From the NCBI GenBank assembly GCA_946807835.1, contig OX327693.1, forward strand, positions 12,293,501-12,357,500: a stretch of DNA of 64,000 bases, read 5' to 3'. The translations under genes were made by a program, and so were the position numbers. The notes under the pieces were generated by a model. It was not told where the DNA came from and did not search any database. It was given only the letters and a program-made list of their open reading frames with translations. Positions 24,134-36,927 of this stretch are shown one piece after another (position 1 is the stretch's first letter; every line of letters begins with the position of its first letter). The DNA is from Ailanthus altissimus (taxonomy: Eukaryota > Streptophyta > Magnoliopsida > Sapindales > Simaroubaceae).

Positions 24134-25530
24134 TGATAGGGGCATAAAAGTACTAGTAGGATTTGTACTTAATTTTTGTATTTTGCTCTAAATCATAAGC
24201 ATTTGACTATTTAATTGTGTTTTCTGATCATAAACAGATGTACAATGGAAAATTTGACGTATAGGAACAAACGGGAGGTAAATCGAACGTCAAACGAAGA
24301 AGTTACGCTCAAAATACAAAAATAGCGCCGCAGTAGGTGACTGGGCGCCGCGGCGCCTAGAACAGCTAGTGAGCGCCGCGGCACTCAGCACCCAGCCCAG
24401 CAGTGTTCGTCGACATCTTGACAGACCTGTGCTCATGCTCAGCGCCGCGGCACCCATGTGGATGTTTAAATGCCCTTCTAAATTCGCCTATTGAAGGGGG
24501 ATTCGAAGCTCCTCGTGCCTAGGGTTTCTCATAGCAACAAAAAAACTCTTTTGAGGCAAAAATAGAGAGACTTAGCAAGGAGAATAACATAAACAACAAA
24601 CACACATTCAAGCCAAGAGATCAAGGTAAAGTTATTGAAGATTCAAGATTGGGGAATCAACTCTTGAGCAATCAAGACAAGAGGAAGAAGAACAACTCAG
24701 GGCATCACTTGTTTTGTTTTATTCCTTACTTTTAAGAGATGATTTCGTTCATTATATTTTCATACTTTTTCTTTGATATTCTTGTTTTGAATATGAGCTA
24801 ATTTCTTTTGATCTATGGTTAGACATTATTGAACCTAGTATGTAATTGATTCTTTTAATCTCTTAGTTATGAACTTTTATCCCTTAATTGATTCAATCTA
24901 TCTATGCTTAATGCTTTCATTATACTTGATCACTATTTTGATTGTTTAGGAACCATGATAACTTTGATGAAAGAAATCATGTGTTTAGCCTATGGTAGAT
25001 TGATACATGATCATAGGGTAACATCTATGAGTTCTATCTAAGATAGACATATACCTAGGTGTCATGTATGGTTTGATTATACTTAATCTTAATGAGTTGC
25101 ATCTTATTCGGATTACCATAGACATATAGAAAATTGTTAGAGTGTGATATTATCATTCAACTGTCGCCAGAAGCTTATGATGAAATCAGTGTCTAGCCAA
25201 TCAATTGATAAAAAGGAAAATAACTAAGGGGTTAAAAGGTTCAGTGAACTACTAGGGGATGCGTCGATACCCTAGATTACTTATCAATTGAGTGAATTCT
25301 ATCTCTAAGTATTTGCAATATTTTAATTAGGTTTAGTTCAATAGCAATAATTTAGTTAGTTAAACTCCATCCTTGAAGCTAGTCTGGATAAAGGTAAAGT
25401 AGAGTAATTTTAGTATTCAATTGAAGAAAATAGAAACAATAGTCTCTGTGGGATCGATAATCTAGACTTAGTCCTATATTACTTGATACAAAAAGCGTGC
25501 ACTTGCGCTAGGTCATTAAATTAGACATCA
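24134..25530 (+). repeat. Solo gypsy LTR, plus strand
   Basis: It runs from TGATAGGGGCATAAAAG to TTAGACATCA (1397 bp), flanked by ATCAT (24129-24133) and ATCAC (25531-25535), a target duplication with one change. There is no internal DNA, so it is the product of recombination between two LTRs. The GC cassette lies at 24326-24455 and contains the perfect 14-base palindrome GGCGCCGCGGCGCC (24344-24357). It is the same family, in opposite orientation, as 26456-27848 and 32321-33712. Confidence 0.85.
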
Positions 25531-26455
25531 ATCACACAAGTTCTACCAGTCGAAGATCAAGAATGACTACAAGAACACGAAAGGTCATCACTTTCAAATA
25601 AGAAAACATAAAATGGGGAAAGTCACTAGAACTTCAAGATAACCTAGAAGTAATCCTATAAAAAGAATGGAATGATAAAATATTTTAGCAACAAGGTATT
25701 ACCTACACCAAGAGTTATATCAAGACAAAGAAAATCTCATAGAAAATAAGAAGGGTATGGCATTCTTTTATCAACAAATATAAAGCAAAGGAAAAAATAA
25801 ACTATAAAATGTTTTAGCTATAACTTCTAAATAAAAAGAAGGTCTCTGAGCTTTTCACAAAAAGCCCAAATGTTGATCAGATCCAAAGGATCCTAAAAAA
25901 ATCCCCCTCATAGATGTTTTTCTTAACTGAAAAGAAAAAATAGATAACAACCATCAAAGTCCAAAAAGATTCTAAAAAGCCATATCATTAAGGTCGCCTT
26001 TAAAAAATACGATAGATGGAAAAGGCTTAGAATACAGAGGAAGGCATATTTAATGTTAAATGATAAATCAGAAGAATCTAAGAGCCCCACCACAAAGACA
26101 TCTTAACACAACAACACCTCCAAAAATCTAAGTTTTTAAAAGAGAGAAAATAAAAATTATGATGAACGAAAAGACCACCGACCACATCATTACAAACACC
26201 CTATTTGAAAAACACTATGGTTGCTTTTAGGTTGTAGCTTAGAGTAGAACAATCAAGTAAAGTTAAAGAATTGAGTACACATTTAGAACACTCAAGAAAA
26301 GTAACAAGCAACGAGATTATTTAAAATGCTAGTCAAGATACCCAAAAGAAAATTTCCAAGATAGAAAAATAGCAAAACTAAGCCATAGAGATAAAAAAAA
26401 AAAGTAAATTCTTTCATTTATTCTTGAAGAGGTTTTTATAAGTCCTAAAAAGAAG
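25531..26455. other. Unassigned part of element J between pol and the antisense gene
   Basis: About 925 bases, A-rich on the + strand. I found no convincing domain on either strand. It lies where Tat elements have a long non-coding region after pol. It could alternatively be a decayed gag. Confidence 0.4.
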
Positions 26456-27848
26456 TGATGTATGCTTTTAGTAGCTAAGCACATGTGCACAATATTGTAT
26501 TAAGTAATATATAATTTAAAGTTCAAGTATCGTTCCTACAAGAGCTAAGTGACCTAATTCTATTAATTAATTACTAAAATAATATATACTTTACTTTTAT
26601 TAAGAAAACCAAATCTGAAATTCAATTAACTAGCCTAGTTCTATCAATTAAACTAAACTTAAAAAGAAAATAAACAAAGAGTTAAGTTCACTAATTGATA
26701 AGAATCTAGAGTTTCAACTTATCCCCTAGTATTTCAATGGATTCATTAATCTCTAAGTTAATCCCTTAATATAAATTGATTAGTTAGACTCTAATCTCAT
26801 CACAAGCCCCTATCGATTGTCAAGTGACTATATTACGCATTCTAACAACTACCTATATGTCTATGGTAATTAGATGAGAATGTAATTCATTAAGAATGGG
26901 TCTAAATCATACCATATATGCCATTTAGTTATATGTCTATCCTACTTATAGTTATTACCCTATGATCATGCATTGAACTATCATAGGCTAAACATATGAA
27001 TCCCTTTGTCAAGTTCATTATTATTTTTTAATCATTCAATAGATTGGTCAGACATAATGAAAGTATTAAACTCAATACAGAATGAATCAATTATATATAT
27101 TACATTCATAAACTAAGAATAAAAAATATTCAACTACATACTAGGTTCAAAAGTCTAACCCAAGATCAACAATGTTTAGCTTATCACAAACTCAAGAGTA
27201 TCAAAGTAATACATGAAGAACAGCAAGAATAAGAATATAATGATAAGAAAAGAGAAGAAAAATTAATCAAGATGACTTCTTGGGTTGCTTCTCTCTCAAT
27301 CTTGACTTGAAGCTTAATTTTTGAACTTGAATCTTGATTTCTTGGCTTTAATCTCTCAACTTGTGTTGTGAATTTTTCACTAAGTTTTTCCCTTCTAAAA
27401 TTCTATGTTTTGGCTCATAAAAGAGTGCTCTTATAGCTTTGAGAAACAATAGGGTTGAAGGCCTTTGAATCCAAGTCAAAATAGGTCAGTTGAGAAGATA
27501 TTGTTTAGTTGTATGAGAATTAAGGTTGAGGGCCGCAGCGCTCAAACTTGGAAAATGCGAGTTGGGAGGAGTCTTTCTGGGCGTCGTGGTGCTAGGGTTA
27601 GGTGCCACATTGCCTAACTTTCTATTCTGGGTGCTACAACGCCTAAGCTTAAGTTCTGATGCTCTCGTATTTTGAGGGCAACTTGCTCATTTCTCATCCA
27701 TTTCTCCTCCCGTTTGTTCTGAATTGTAACATTTTCCACCGTGTACCAATTTATGATTAAAAAACAATTAAATAGCCAAATATTTATAAATTGGAGCAAA
27801 ATGTACGTTCGGAGTACTAAATATACTAGTGCATTTACGCACCTATTA
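26456..27848 (-). repeat. Solo gypsy LTR, minus strand
   Basis: In + coordinates it starts TGATGTATGC and ends ACGCACCTATTA (1393 bp), flanked by perfect target duplications AGAAG (26451-26455 and 27849-27853). The minus-strand start is TAATAGGTG, so the first TG is mutated. A decayed GC cassette is at 27528-27645. It is inserted between the antisense gene of J and the unassigned stretch before it. Confidence 0.9.
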
Positions 27849-30475
27849 AGAAGAAAAAAGTAAAACTCAAAATTAAGCAGCAAAGGGATTGTTTCCAATA
27901 GTAGCAAGAGTAAAAGGTTCATCGACACAAGGAGCATTTTGAGAAACTGGAGCAAGCTCATCAAAAGTATGAGAGGGAACATCCTCAGTCACCTGAGCAA
28001 TAGTGGTCTCAACATTAGAAGCCTTAACCTCTTCAACAATATTCCCTAGGTTAGGTAATAGCTCATCTACCCAAGAGAGATCAAGATCAGTATAATGGCT
28101 CTTAAAGAGGTGCATTAACTTTATTAGTGCCTCGAAGATCTTCTGAACAACACAAACCCTTGAAGCCCTAAGTTCTCTTCCATTTTCACATTAACCCTTT
28201 GAAATGAAGTATTCTCCTCTCGACGAATCTTCTTTTGCCCTTCAAACTCCCTCGCTTTGGACTCGAGAACACAAACCTTGCTCTTAGCCATGGCAGCCTT
28301 AGCTTTAATGGCCCCCACTTTAGTAGCTGCTATCTCCTCAGCATGCTTAACTTTAACATAACAAACATTGAATTCATGCTCGAAGGCCTCTGTCTTCCTT
28401 CTGGCCTCCTTTAAGGCCTCATATACCTTAGTAGCCTCGGCCTCAGCATTGTCGACCTCTAAAAATTAGTCGTCACCATATAGAGAACATCATGATTACT
28501 GGCGAGGGCAACCATCTCTTAAAAAATAAAAACCAAAGAAATCAACAAGGTACCAACACACTAAGACACGAAGCATATAACAAAAAAAGAACTCAAGAAT
28601 AGAAAATATTTTAAAGAAGAACCCAATACCATAGGCAAAAGACTAAGATGCATTCCATGTCAACAAAAGAGCAGATCATTCCTTAGGCACCACCTATTCT
28701 GCCTTTTTTTTAAATTAAAGGTGCCAGGTGCTCGTATCTCTCATTCTTCATAAAGAAGAGGTTAGATGGATGCATTTACCCAAGTCTATACCTTGACCAG
28801 AACCTTAGAATTGAAGACCCACTTAGGGCATCTACATTAGTCCCTCATTCACTAGTCTGATGAGGAGGAAAATGAGGATTATGAGTGTTCGCACCAAAAG
28901 GTGAAGGACTATCACAAGTAGGGGTTAAAGCTTCAATCAGAGTCTTCAAGGCCTCATACAACCTTTTCTTAGCATGAGAAAAACTTGCCAAAGACTCCCC
29001 TATAGGACCTTTGCCTAAATCCTTCACATAGAGTAAGTTAAAAAGAAACCGTTGCTTATTCAACTCCTCAAAACTTAAGTTAGCATCATCGAGGGTCACT
29101 TTTTCTCTCATTCTATAGTTATAAAAAGAGAACAACATCAATTTTTCATTGAGACAAAAAAGAAAGAAAATTTTTAGAAGTAATGAAGAATAAGAATTAC
29201 CTTCGATCCAAGAGTTATAAGAGCTTGATGGGCTAGGAAGATATTTAATTGGCCTAGAAGACACAAGGTTGTCTTAAGAGAGAAACTTTTTATAAGGACT
29301 ACTATGTGCATTAGTTACTTTTACTTAATTCTTCTCCCTTTTAGAAATATAAGCTTTTGAAGACCAAAAAATTGCTGAAAAAGGGAAAAAAAAAAAAAAA
29401 AGAAACATTAGTGGGCAAAATAAAAGAATAAATTCACTCAGAAAAGAACAAACAGATGGGTAACCTCTAATAACAAAGATTCGAGGACATGATTGAGTGC
29501 TATATGGACCCTCATAAACCTGCCCTTATTCTTCTCTAGTAGAGAACTGGAGATATTTTTACCCAAAATTTTATAAGGCAAGTCTTTCATATGAGCGATA
29601 TCATTCTCCTTATTATAGACAATAAGGTAGTAAAACCTTTTCTGTCTACCAAAGTCCGCCCTAATCTTATATAACATTTAGAGCTCAAGGAAAGAAGAAA
29701 TCTTAAGGTTGGCCTTGCTTCACATAACATAGAGTTCCACAAAAACCCTTCAAGAATTCAAATTCAACTAGTAGAGGGCTAGATTTTAGATGGAATAAAA
29801 TATCCATAAAATTATTAAAGGGGCAGCCTTAACCTTAATTCAAAATATCACAAATTTAGAGCCACCTCTCTATCTAATGGTCTACTCATATACTCATCCT
29901 CTTAAATCACCCTTAGAGTAAAAGAATCAAGGATCTTCAAACTCTTCCATTCATCCAAGACCTCATTGCTTATACCAGAATGATGGTAAGAGGGACAATC
30001 CAATTCAAATAAAGCATCTTTGTTGCTTTAAGCTACTAGCTTCTTCTTCTTCTTTTTTGGCCTACTAGACTTGTTGAACACTCATTCATGCTCTTGAGGG
30101 ACCGTTGGTGAATCCTATTACTAAAAGTTCACTTGAGATTATCTAGATTAATCAACATTATAACTTCCTCTCCTAAAGTAGGGCTCCTACTTGTAGACTG
30201 AGTTCTCAAACCCCTCAAGCAATCACTTCAAGTACATCTCGAGCTAAGCTACTTTAGCACATAAGTCATCTTTAAGGCGTTCTGAATCTTGACTAGATGC
30301 ATTTTGAGAGTCATTCATCTAAGACATAACTTGTATACCTAGACAAGCTACAAAGTTTAACCCATCAAGAACTTCTAGAAAAACTTGCTGATAGACACTT
30401 AAGGGATGAAGACTCACAACAAATACTAAACAAAAAAATACAAGAAAATAGCAAAAGGACAAAACACCAAGAAGA
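27849..30475 (-). pseudogene. Antisense extra gene of Tat element J (Transposase_28-like)
   Basis: Read on the minus strand from about 30110: a lysine run (RPKKKKKK near 30040-30060), then FELDCPSYHHSGISNE, then YFELRLRLPL (about 29830-29860), the kind of sequence seen in the 'putative gypsy type transposon' (Transposase_28) domain. It continues through 29677-29438, 29264-28845, a charged, probably coiled-coil part (28318-28124) and an acidic tail with DLSWVDE (28115-27873). An intron-like gap at 29375-29464 has GT at its start and a long pyrimidine run before CAG at its end. Tat elements are known to carry such antisense genes after pol, which fits J. Broken by stops; what it does is unknown. 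Confidence 0.55.
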
Positions 30476-30481
30476 AGAAAT

Positions 30482-32041
30482 TGTTAGCATGCTATTATAA
30501 TAGGTGCATGTATATGCAATGTGTTCATCAACATTAAGCTTATGCATGTCATACATACATAGAGCGTAACAAAACTAGAAATTTAATTTTCTAATGCAAT
30601 AAACACATTTAATTTAAGTCTCATTACACTAATGAGATTGAGATTGAGAAATCACCTTGTAAGCCTTTGGAAATTTGTTCTATGTGGAGTCTACGTTGAA
30701 TCAAACACGTTGGCAATTCTAGGATCAAATAATGGTGTGCTTGAGTCTCTAGAATAGTAGCTCCAATTTTCAGCAATATTGTTTAAATCTTAAACACAAA
30801 TTTTGGTTAAACACTTTAATCTAGTTTAAAACTCTTTAAACTTGGATTATTGGTTAGACACTTTAACTAATTACATTTGTTTCAAGGCAATGAGATTGTT
30901 CTTATTCATTCAACTCTTGAACAAACAAAAATAACCTCACCATTAATTTTATGGCCGACCACTTGAAAGAGAAGATGAAGAAGAAGAAGTGCTTTTAGCA
31001 CAACACTTAGCAAAAGTCCTCTCTCTCTCTCTCTGTCTCTTCACCTATAATTGCTGAAACAAAATTATAAAACCAAAATAAAACACTTTCATTTTTATTT
31101 TAATTTTAACTTTCTTTAATTGTCAACGCATGGGCCCATAAGCTATGACTTGTGTTTAAAAAATGCAAAACACTTTTGCATTTCTTTATATGTGGCTGAA
31201 CCAATTCTTCATCCAAATGAAAATTTTCATTTCATTTATTTCCTTCTCTTTATTTATTTAACAAGCAATAGCCCCACCAAGCAATCATGCCACTCCAATT
31301 TGTTTACTATTTTGTTGACTTAAACAAATAAAATAATTAAAAATAATTTTACTTATTTTATTGCCCTTACTTGTCATACAAGTAAAGGCAATAAAGTCAA
31401 CCTTAAAGTCAAATAATCTAGGGTCCAAATTATGCCACTTGTCATCATCGCATTGGTCAATAACTATTGTTAATTAATTAAACAATGTATTTAATACTTA
31501 AGTCTTGATAAGTGCACATCTCGAGGGATTATGAAACAAATATCTGGTTTGCTAGAATTTTATGGATCGAACTATTCAATATAGTATACTGCCTCAGTAC
31601 GCAACGAGTATGCTTCATATTGTGGGACTCTCTAAGTCCACGTCCAATTTTTCAAATGGAACTCTTCCATGAGTTCATGAACGATGCTCTATATAGACGT
31701 CACGGATATTACAAAGCAGCGCATGAGACCATACAAGCTAAGGTTATAACATATACGTATAATCCCTCCATCATTTATATCCTGAAATAGCGGAGATAAA
31801 AATCATCACTATCAAAGTATGGTGGGTCACTCACATGCCCAATGCGGTGCTAACTCTTAACACTGATCTAAACTCCATTATACTAGATCTAAACTTCTTT
31901 AACCATACAATATCTTAAACGTAACAAGCATCTTACCATTTATAATAATATTAACAATTTTATTCAAAATGTTTATTTGATAAATATTAATCAATTAATA
32001 TTCATACAATATTGGAATGGCACGTAAGCACCATCTTCAAC
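30482..32041 (-). repeat. 3' LTR of copia G, minus strand
   Basis: Read on the minus strand it starts TGTTGAAGATGGTGC (32041 downward) directly after a purine-rich tract with CTAGAGCAAGTGAGAG, and ends CATGCTAACA at 30482 (1560 bp). It is related to, but shorter than, the LTRs of A1-A3, with the same TATA-box context. A (CT)n run is at 31018-31036. The matching 5' LTR is not in the window because copia B truncates or covers the rest of G. Confidence 0.8.
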
Positions 32042-32320
32042 AAACTCTCACTTGCTCTAGTGCCATTTATGATAATATCTTATATCCATCGACTCCAAAT
32101 TTCTCTCAAATACCCTAGGCATTTAGGCCTGAGTAGGTTCACTACTTTATCCATGGAATGTATCCTAGATACTATTACATCTCAAATAGCCAAGATCTTT
32201 CTAATTATATGGTATTCAGAGTCTACATGATCAGAATTTTAGTGTACCTTATGGCTTTTTGGCTTGAGCAAGTACCTTATTATTATTGCAATATAATGGG
32301 ATAGGATCCACTGAACTTGG
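32042..32320 (-). pseudogene. Copia G RNase H, C-terminal part
   Basis: Minus-strand reading from 32320: SVDPIPLYCNN, then LAQAKKP, then traces of the end of pol, then the polypurine tract. It is split from its N-terminal part (33713-33926) by a solo gypsy LTR; the flanks join cleanly after removing one copy of CTTGG. Contains stops. Confidence 0.75.
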
Positions 32321-33712
32321 TGATATATGCTTTAGTAGTTAAGTGCAAGCACATGTTATCATATCAAGTAATATATAATTTAAGTCTAGATATCGTTCTT
32401 ATAGGGACTATGCAATGTACTTCTATTAATCAAGTACTAAAATTATATCTACTTAACTTTTATTCAGAAAAATTAAAATAAGAATTGAATCTAATTAAAC
32501 TAACACTATCAAAGTAAACTAAGATTAATCAAATGCAAGCAAATGGTACAATTCAACAAGTAAAGATAATCAAGGGTTTAGACTTATCTCCTAGTATTTC
32601 ATTGAATTCATTAACCTTTTAGTTAATTCCATAATACAAATTGACTGGCTAAACTTTAATCTCATCACAAGCTTTTGTCGATGGTCGAGTGACTATATTA
32701 CGCATTCTAACAACTGCCTATATGTCTATGGTAATCATAATAGAATGAAATTCATTAAGACCAGGTCTAAATCATACTATACATGTCATCTAAGTATATG
32801 TGTATCCTACATAGAACTCATAGTTGTTACCTTATGATTATGCATCAAACTATCATAGGCTAAACACATGAATCCATCAATCGAGTTCTTCATGGTTCCT
32901 TAATTATTCAAAATATTGGCCAAATATAATGAAAACATTAAACTCAAGATAGAATAAATCAATTATATGTATTAAGTTCATAAACTAAGAATCAATGAAA
33001 TCTAACTACATATTTAGGTTTAAAAAGTTTAACCCTAGATAAAATAAATTTAGCACAAAACCAAACAAAGGGTATCAAACTAATATATGAATAATAGGAA
33101 GAACAAGAACATAGTAATAAGAAAAGAGAATAGAAACTAATCAAGAAGCCGTCTTGGGTTTCTTCTCTCTCTTTTTTGACTTGAAGTTTGAATCTTCAAT
33201 CTTTGCTTTAATCTCTAGATTATAACTTATTTCTCTAAGTTTTTCCTTTAAAATAATCTATGTTTCGGCTCTTAAAAGAATGCTTTTATATGTATGAGAA
33301 ACCCTAGGGTCGAGAACCTTTAAATCTAAGTTGAAATAGGACTAAAAAGATAGGATTTATATGTTGGATGGGCGTCGCAGTGCTAAAACCTGGAATGAGA
33401 TGGGTATAGGTGGTCGATTGGACATCGTGGCACCTAAGTCTCTGCCTTGGGTGCTACAGCACCTAGCCATGAGCGTAACGGCGCCTAGCCCTGGGCATAG
33501 CAGTACCTAGCCCAAGGTTCAGGTGCTCTCGTATTTTGAGTGTAACTTATTCGTTGCTCGTTTGATTCGCTTCCTGTTTGTTCCTAAATGTCACATTTTC
33601 CAACATATACCTATTTATGATCAAAAACATAATTAAATAGTAAAAATTCATATATTAGAGCAGATATCCTATTTGGAGTACTAATCATACTAGTGTTTTT
33701 ACGCCCTAATCA
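32321..33712 (-). repeat. Solo gypsy LTR, minus strand, inside copia G
   Basis: In + coordinates it starts TGATATATGC and ends CGCCCTAATCA (1392 bp), with perfect target duplications CTTGG (32316-32320 and 33713-33717). It is the same family as 26456-27848 and 24134-25530. A GC cassette in decayed form lies at 33366-33522. Confidence 0.9.
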
Positions 33713-33926
33713 CTTGGAAGCATTCTAAGCTATGTAACTAACTTGCATATCTATAGAACTTCCTTTGCAGGCTTCCAAAGCCACGACATATTCTACCTCC
33801 AAGGTAGAATTAGCTGTGAACATCTAAATTGCACTCTTCCAAGTGGTTTTAGTACCGTTGAGGAGAAGTATATAACCAAATGTGAACTTTTTATCATCTG
33901 GATCAGATTGAAAGTCTGCATCTGTT
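33713..33926 (-). pseudogene. Copia G RNase H, N-terminal part
   Basis: The minus-strand reading begins DADFQSDPDDKK near 33918 and continues through the TLEVEYVVALEA-like RNase H active region to 33718. The rest of pol is missing: copia B begins at 33927 on the opposite strand. Confidence 0.75.
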
Positions 33927-35365
33927 GTTGAGATTAGTTCTTTCGTGCCATCCTCTTTTGTGTATGAATATCTATTTTATATTTATACTATTATCATTTC
34001 ATAAACGCTAATTATATTTAATATATGGTAAGATACTTGTAACATTTCAGACATTATATGATCTCAAAAAGTTCAGATCTAGTCTAAAGTTGTTTAGATC
34101 AGTGCTAAGAATTAGCAATGCTAAGAGTTACAAATACTAAAAGTTAGCAAGTTATAAGAATCAGTGAAATCTAAGGAGTTAAAGCCTTGTCTAAAATGGG
34201 ACAAAGACATGAGAATATATTAGTGATGACATAGATGCAAAGAGTTCCAAATGGTGCTAGGAAATGTCATTATGCAAATATGTTTTCAAATACTGTATTC
34301 CTGATCTATCTTCATTGATGCAAGTCTGTTGGTGAAGACCTCATTAAACATAGATTAGTGTATTTCTATATCTAAATGGTCCAGATGGTTAGTCTTAGCA
34401 AACCATGAGCTTAGTGGAAGCTAATATAGAGATGCAAAAATTCAATGAGGACTGGGTATTAAACAGACTCACAAGGACCTCAAATAGACATCCTAAAAAG
34501 CCATCAATAAAAGATCTTCTCAAGTTGAGTAGTATTTGTAATCCTTCGGCCTGAGCGCCATGATAGGCTTGTTAATGATCCACCATACATGTTAGAAACC
34601 ATTCATGTTTTGACTACTAGGTGTCGATGGGTATAGTCTAATGCTCATTGAGTTTGTTATGCATAGATATGAGATCAATTAGGTCATTTGGGTGAGTAAT
34701 ATATCATAATGCTCTAAGATCGTGTTTCAAAAAGTCTCATGGCCATAAGTAGTAAAATCTGAGAAAAGAGTTTTACCTAAGGATAAATTGTTAAAGATGG
34801 TTCTAACCACTATTCCATTATACAGTAAATATTTCAATAATAATCGTTAATACGTAATTATATGGTAAGAAGCTTGTAAATTTTTCACACATTGTAGACT
34901 AAAAGAGTTTATATCTAATCTAAAAGAGTATAGGTCAGCGCTAAAGTCAGCAATTCTAGAGAGTTAGTACCTTGTTTGAAATAAAAATAAAGACCCGAGA
35001 ATAATATAGTAATGACGTAGTTGCAAAGAGTTGTAAATAGTGCTAAGGAATGTCATTGGGTAGTATGTTCTCAAAAACGTCATTCCTGATCTATGGTTAT
35101 CAACATAGGTCAATCAGTATTCCTTTTGGATTAGTGTATATCTATATCTAAATTATTTAGATGTTTAGTCTTAATAGACCATAGACTTAGCGAAAGTTTA
35201 TATAGGCATGTAGGTATTCAGTAAGGACTTGTTACTGAACAGACTCACAAGGAACTCTAATAGACTTTCCATAAAGCCGTCAATAGAGGACTTCTCTCGT
35301 TGAGTAGTATTCGTGATCCTTTAACCTGAGTGCCACGGTAGGCTTGTAAGTGATCTACCATACTT
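33927..35365 (+). repeat. Copia B 5' LTR region: two LTR starts in tandem
   Basis: A copia LTR starts TGTTGAGATTAG at 33927 and runs about 860 bases. At about 34789 a second LTR start (TGTTAAAGATGG) follows and runs about 577 bases, both covering the first third of the LTR. At about 35365 it jumps straight into gag, so the rest of the LTR, the primer site and the gag start are deleted. The second copy is closer at its start to the LTR of G, so it may be an insertion of that subfamily. Confidence 0.65.
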
Positions 35366-35600
35366 TGGTTCCACACTGACTGACTTATGAATCTTTAAAT
35401 AGTTTTGGATTCTGGAAGCTTGGTTATGTAATTGACCAGTGCTTGCCTTGAGGCATTTCTGATGATGCATCTCTAGAAGAAAATGAGACATATAAGAAAT
35501 GAATGGATGATGATTTGAAAGTCAAACCGTACATCCTTGGTTCAATATCTATGGAGCTGCAAAGAAAGCATGTCCACATAAACAGTACTGGCAGCATAAT
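35366..35600 (+). pseudogene. Copia B gag, 5' part
   Basis: Capsid remnant with DQCLP, a stop, and then DDDLKVKPYILGSISMELQR (35508-35567). It is interrupted at 35600 by gypsy H and continues at 44518 (LHLKELFGDSPQVE). The target duplication ATAAT is at 35596-35600 and 44513-44517. Confidence 0.8.
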
Positions 35601-36615
35601 TGATAAACAGATGAAAATGCATATTTATTAAGAGATTCAGTCACTATTTAATGTCACTAATTTTAGCATTTTTATAATTTTAACTTGAAATAAAGTGTTC
35701 TCCTTAAATTGTGATTAATGAATGTTATTTGCACAGGTTTAGGTTAAATGGATATAACTCTCAATGTAGAAATCTAAATGAAGAAATTCTTGAACCTTCA
35801 GTAGTATGACTCAATCTTACACAAACTTGAAGAACAGTTGAAAAGACAAATCCAACATGTTATGGGCCAAAAATTGAGATAAAATAGAATCAGGCTATAA
35901 CTTCTGCTCAGCTTGACCCAACTCATATATTTGGACCATATCTCACAAACCAATTGGTATAATTCTTGAAGCTGTGAAATACTGACTTAATTATCAACAA
36001 CTCTTATATTGATGGTAAAGTCCAAATTAGCTGTTGTCATAGACCAAATTGTATTGCAAGTGGGTAAAAGGGTTGTTAGCCTAAATCTAACATATCTTTG
36101 GCATTTTACCCATATCTCATTGGATACTCATCCAAATTGCATGAATTTGGTGCTATGAAAAGAAGAGACAAAATGATACAACTTTCATGTTGGCCAACAT
36201 TGGTCATTTACATTATCAAAAAAGTGCTGCAAGTGGGTGAACGAGTTGTTGGCCTAAATTATTGAAGATTGATGTCACACTTAACATATTTTCATTCATT
36301 GCTTATATAAGGACACTCTTAGGAAATTTTCAACATTAGATAATTCTCTCTTATTTTCTTTTTATTGACATGCATTGTAATCTAGACTAGAGTTCTTGGC
36401 AAGGCTAAGAGATGAACTTTTATGTGTAATAAATCTATTTCTATACTTTGATTCATTGTCAAGAGCTATAAATGTTTATAAGCTTGATTTTTCTTAAACT
36501 TCTATCCATTATATTTTATATAATCTAGAGTTTACAATTCTCATGTCTCATATATTTTCAGTCGTGCTTTTCTTATGTGATTCTTGTTGAATTATAATTG
36601 TTATTGGCTACATTG
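35601..36615 (+). repeat. Truncated 5' LTR of H
   Basis: Matches 43011-43977 closely, apart from about 55 bases present only here (about 35642-35700). It stops at 36615 and runs into the gag-protease region; the last 540 bases of the LTR are missing. TATA box TATATAAG at 36304-36311, with the same box in the 3' LTR at 43667-43674. Confidence 0.85.
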
Positions 36616-36927
36616 TTGAATTATAGTCTGAAAATAAGTTTTCAATCCCACTACCTTTTCCTCAAGCTCACTGGTTGCAAAAAATTTAAAATTCAAGGTG
36701 AGATTTTGGAACATTTGAAACAAATTAAGATTAATCTTCCATTGTTGCATTTGGTTAAGCAGGTTCCAACTTATGCCAAAGTCATCAAGGATATATGCAT
36801 TATTAAAAGAAAACACCATGTAAAGAAAACTACATTTTTGGCAGAATAGATAAGTGCAGTGATTGAACAAAAGACACCACCCAAGTATAAAGACCTAGGA
36901 TGTCCCATAATCTCCTGCCAAATTAGG
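36616..36927 (+). pseudogene. H gag-protease linker
   Basis: The reading around FGTFETN / INLPLLHLVKQVPTYAKV (36730-36785) and PPKYKDLGC (about 36880) is the conserved gypsy stretch just before the protease, where Athila-type proteins have a segment ending in a Pro-Pro-Lys-Cys-Lys-like motif. Frameshifts and a stop at 36847 break it. Confidence 0.65.

Noticed and set aside
27614..27982. Minus-strand frame of 122 codons
   Set aside because: It crosses the border of a solo LTR and its target duplication, so it is a chance join of LTR and neighbouring sequence.
31120..31790. Plus-strand frames of 67 and 92 codons
   Set aside because: They lie in the minus-strand LTR of copia G; no domain.
36601..36870. 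Minus-strand frame of 89 codons
   Set aside because: Opposite strand of the gypsy gag-protease reading.
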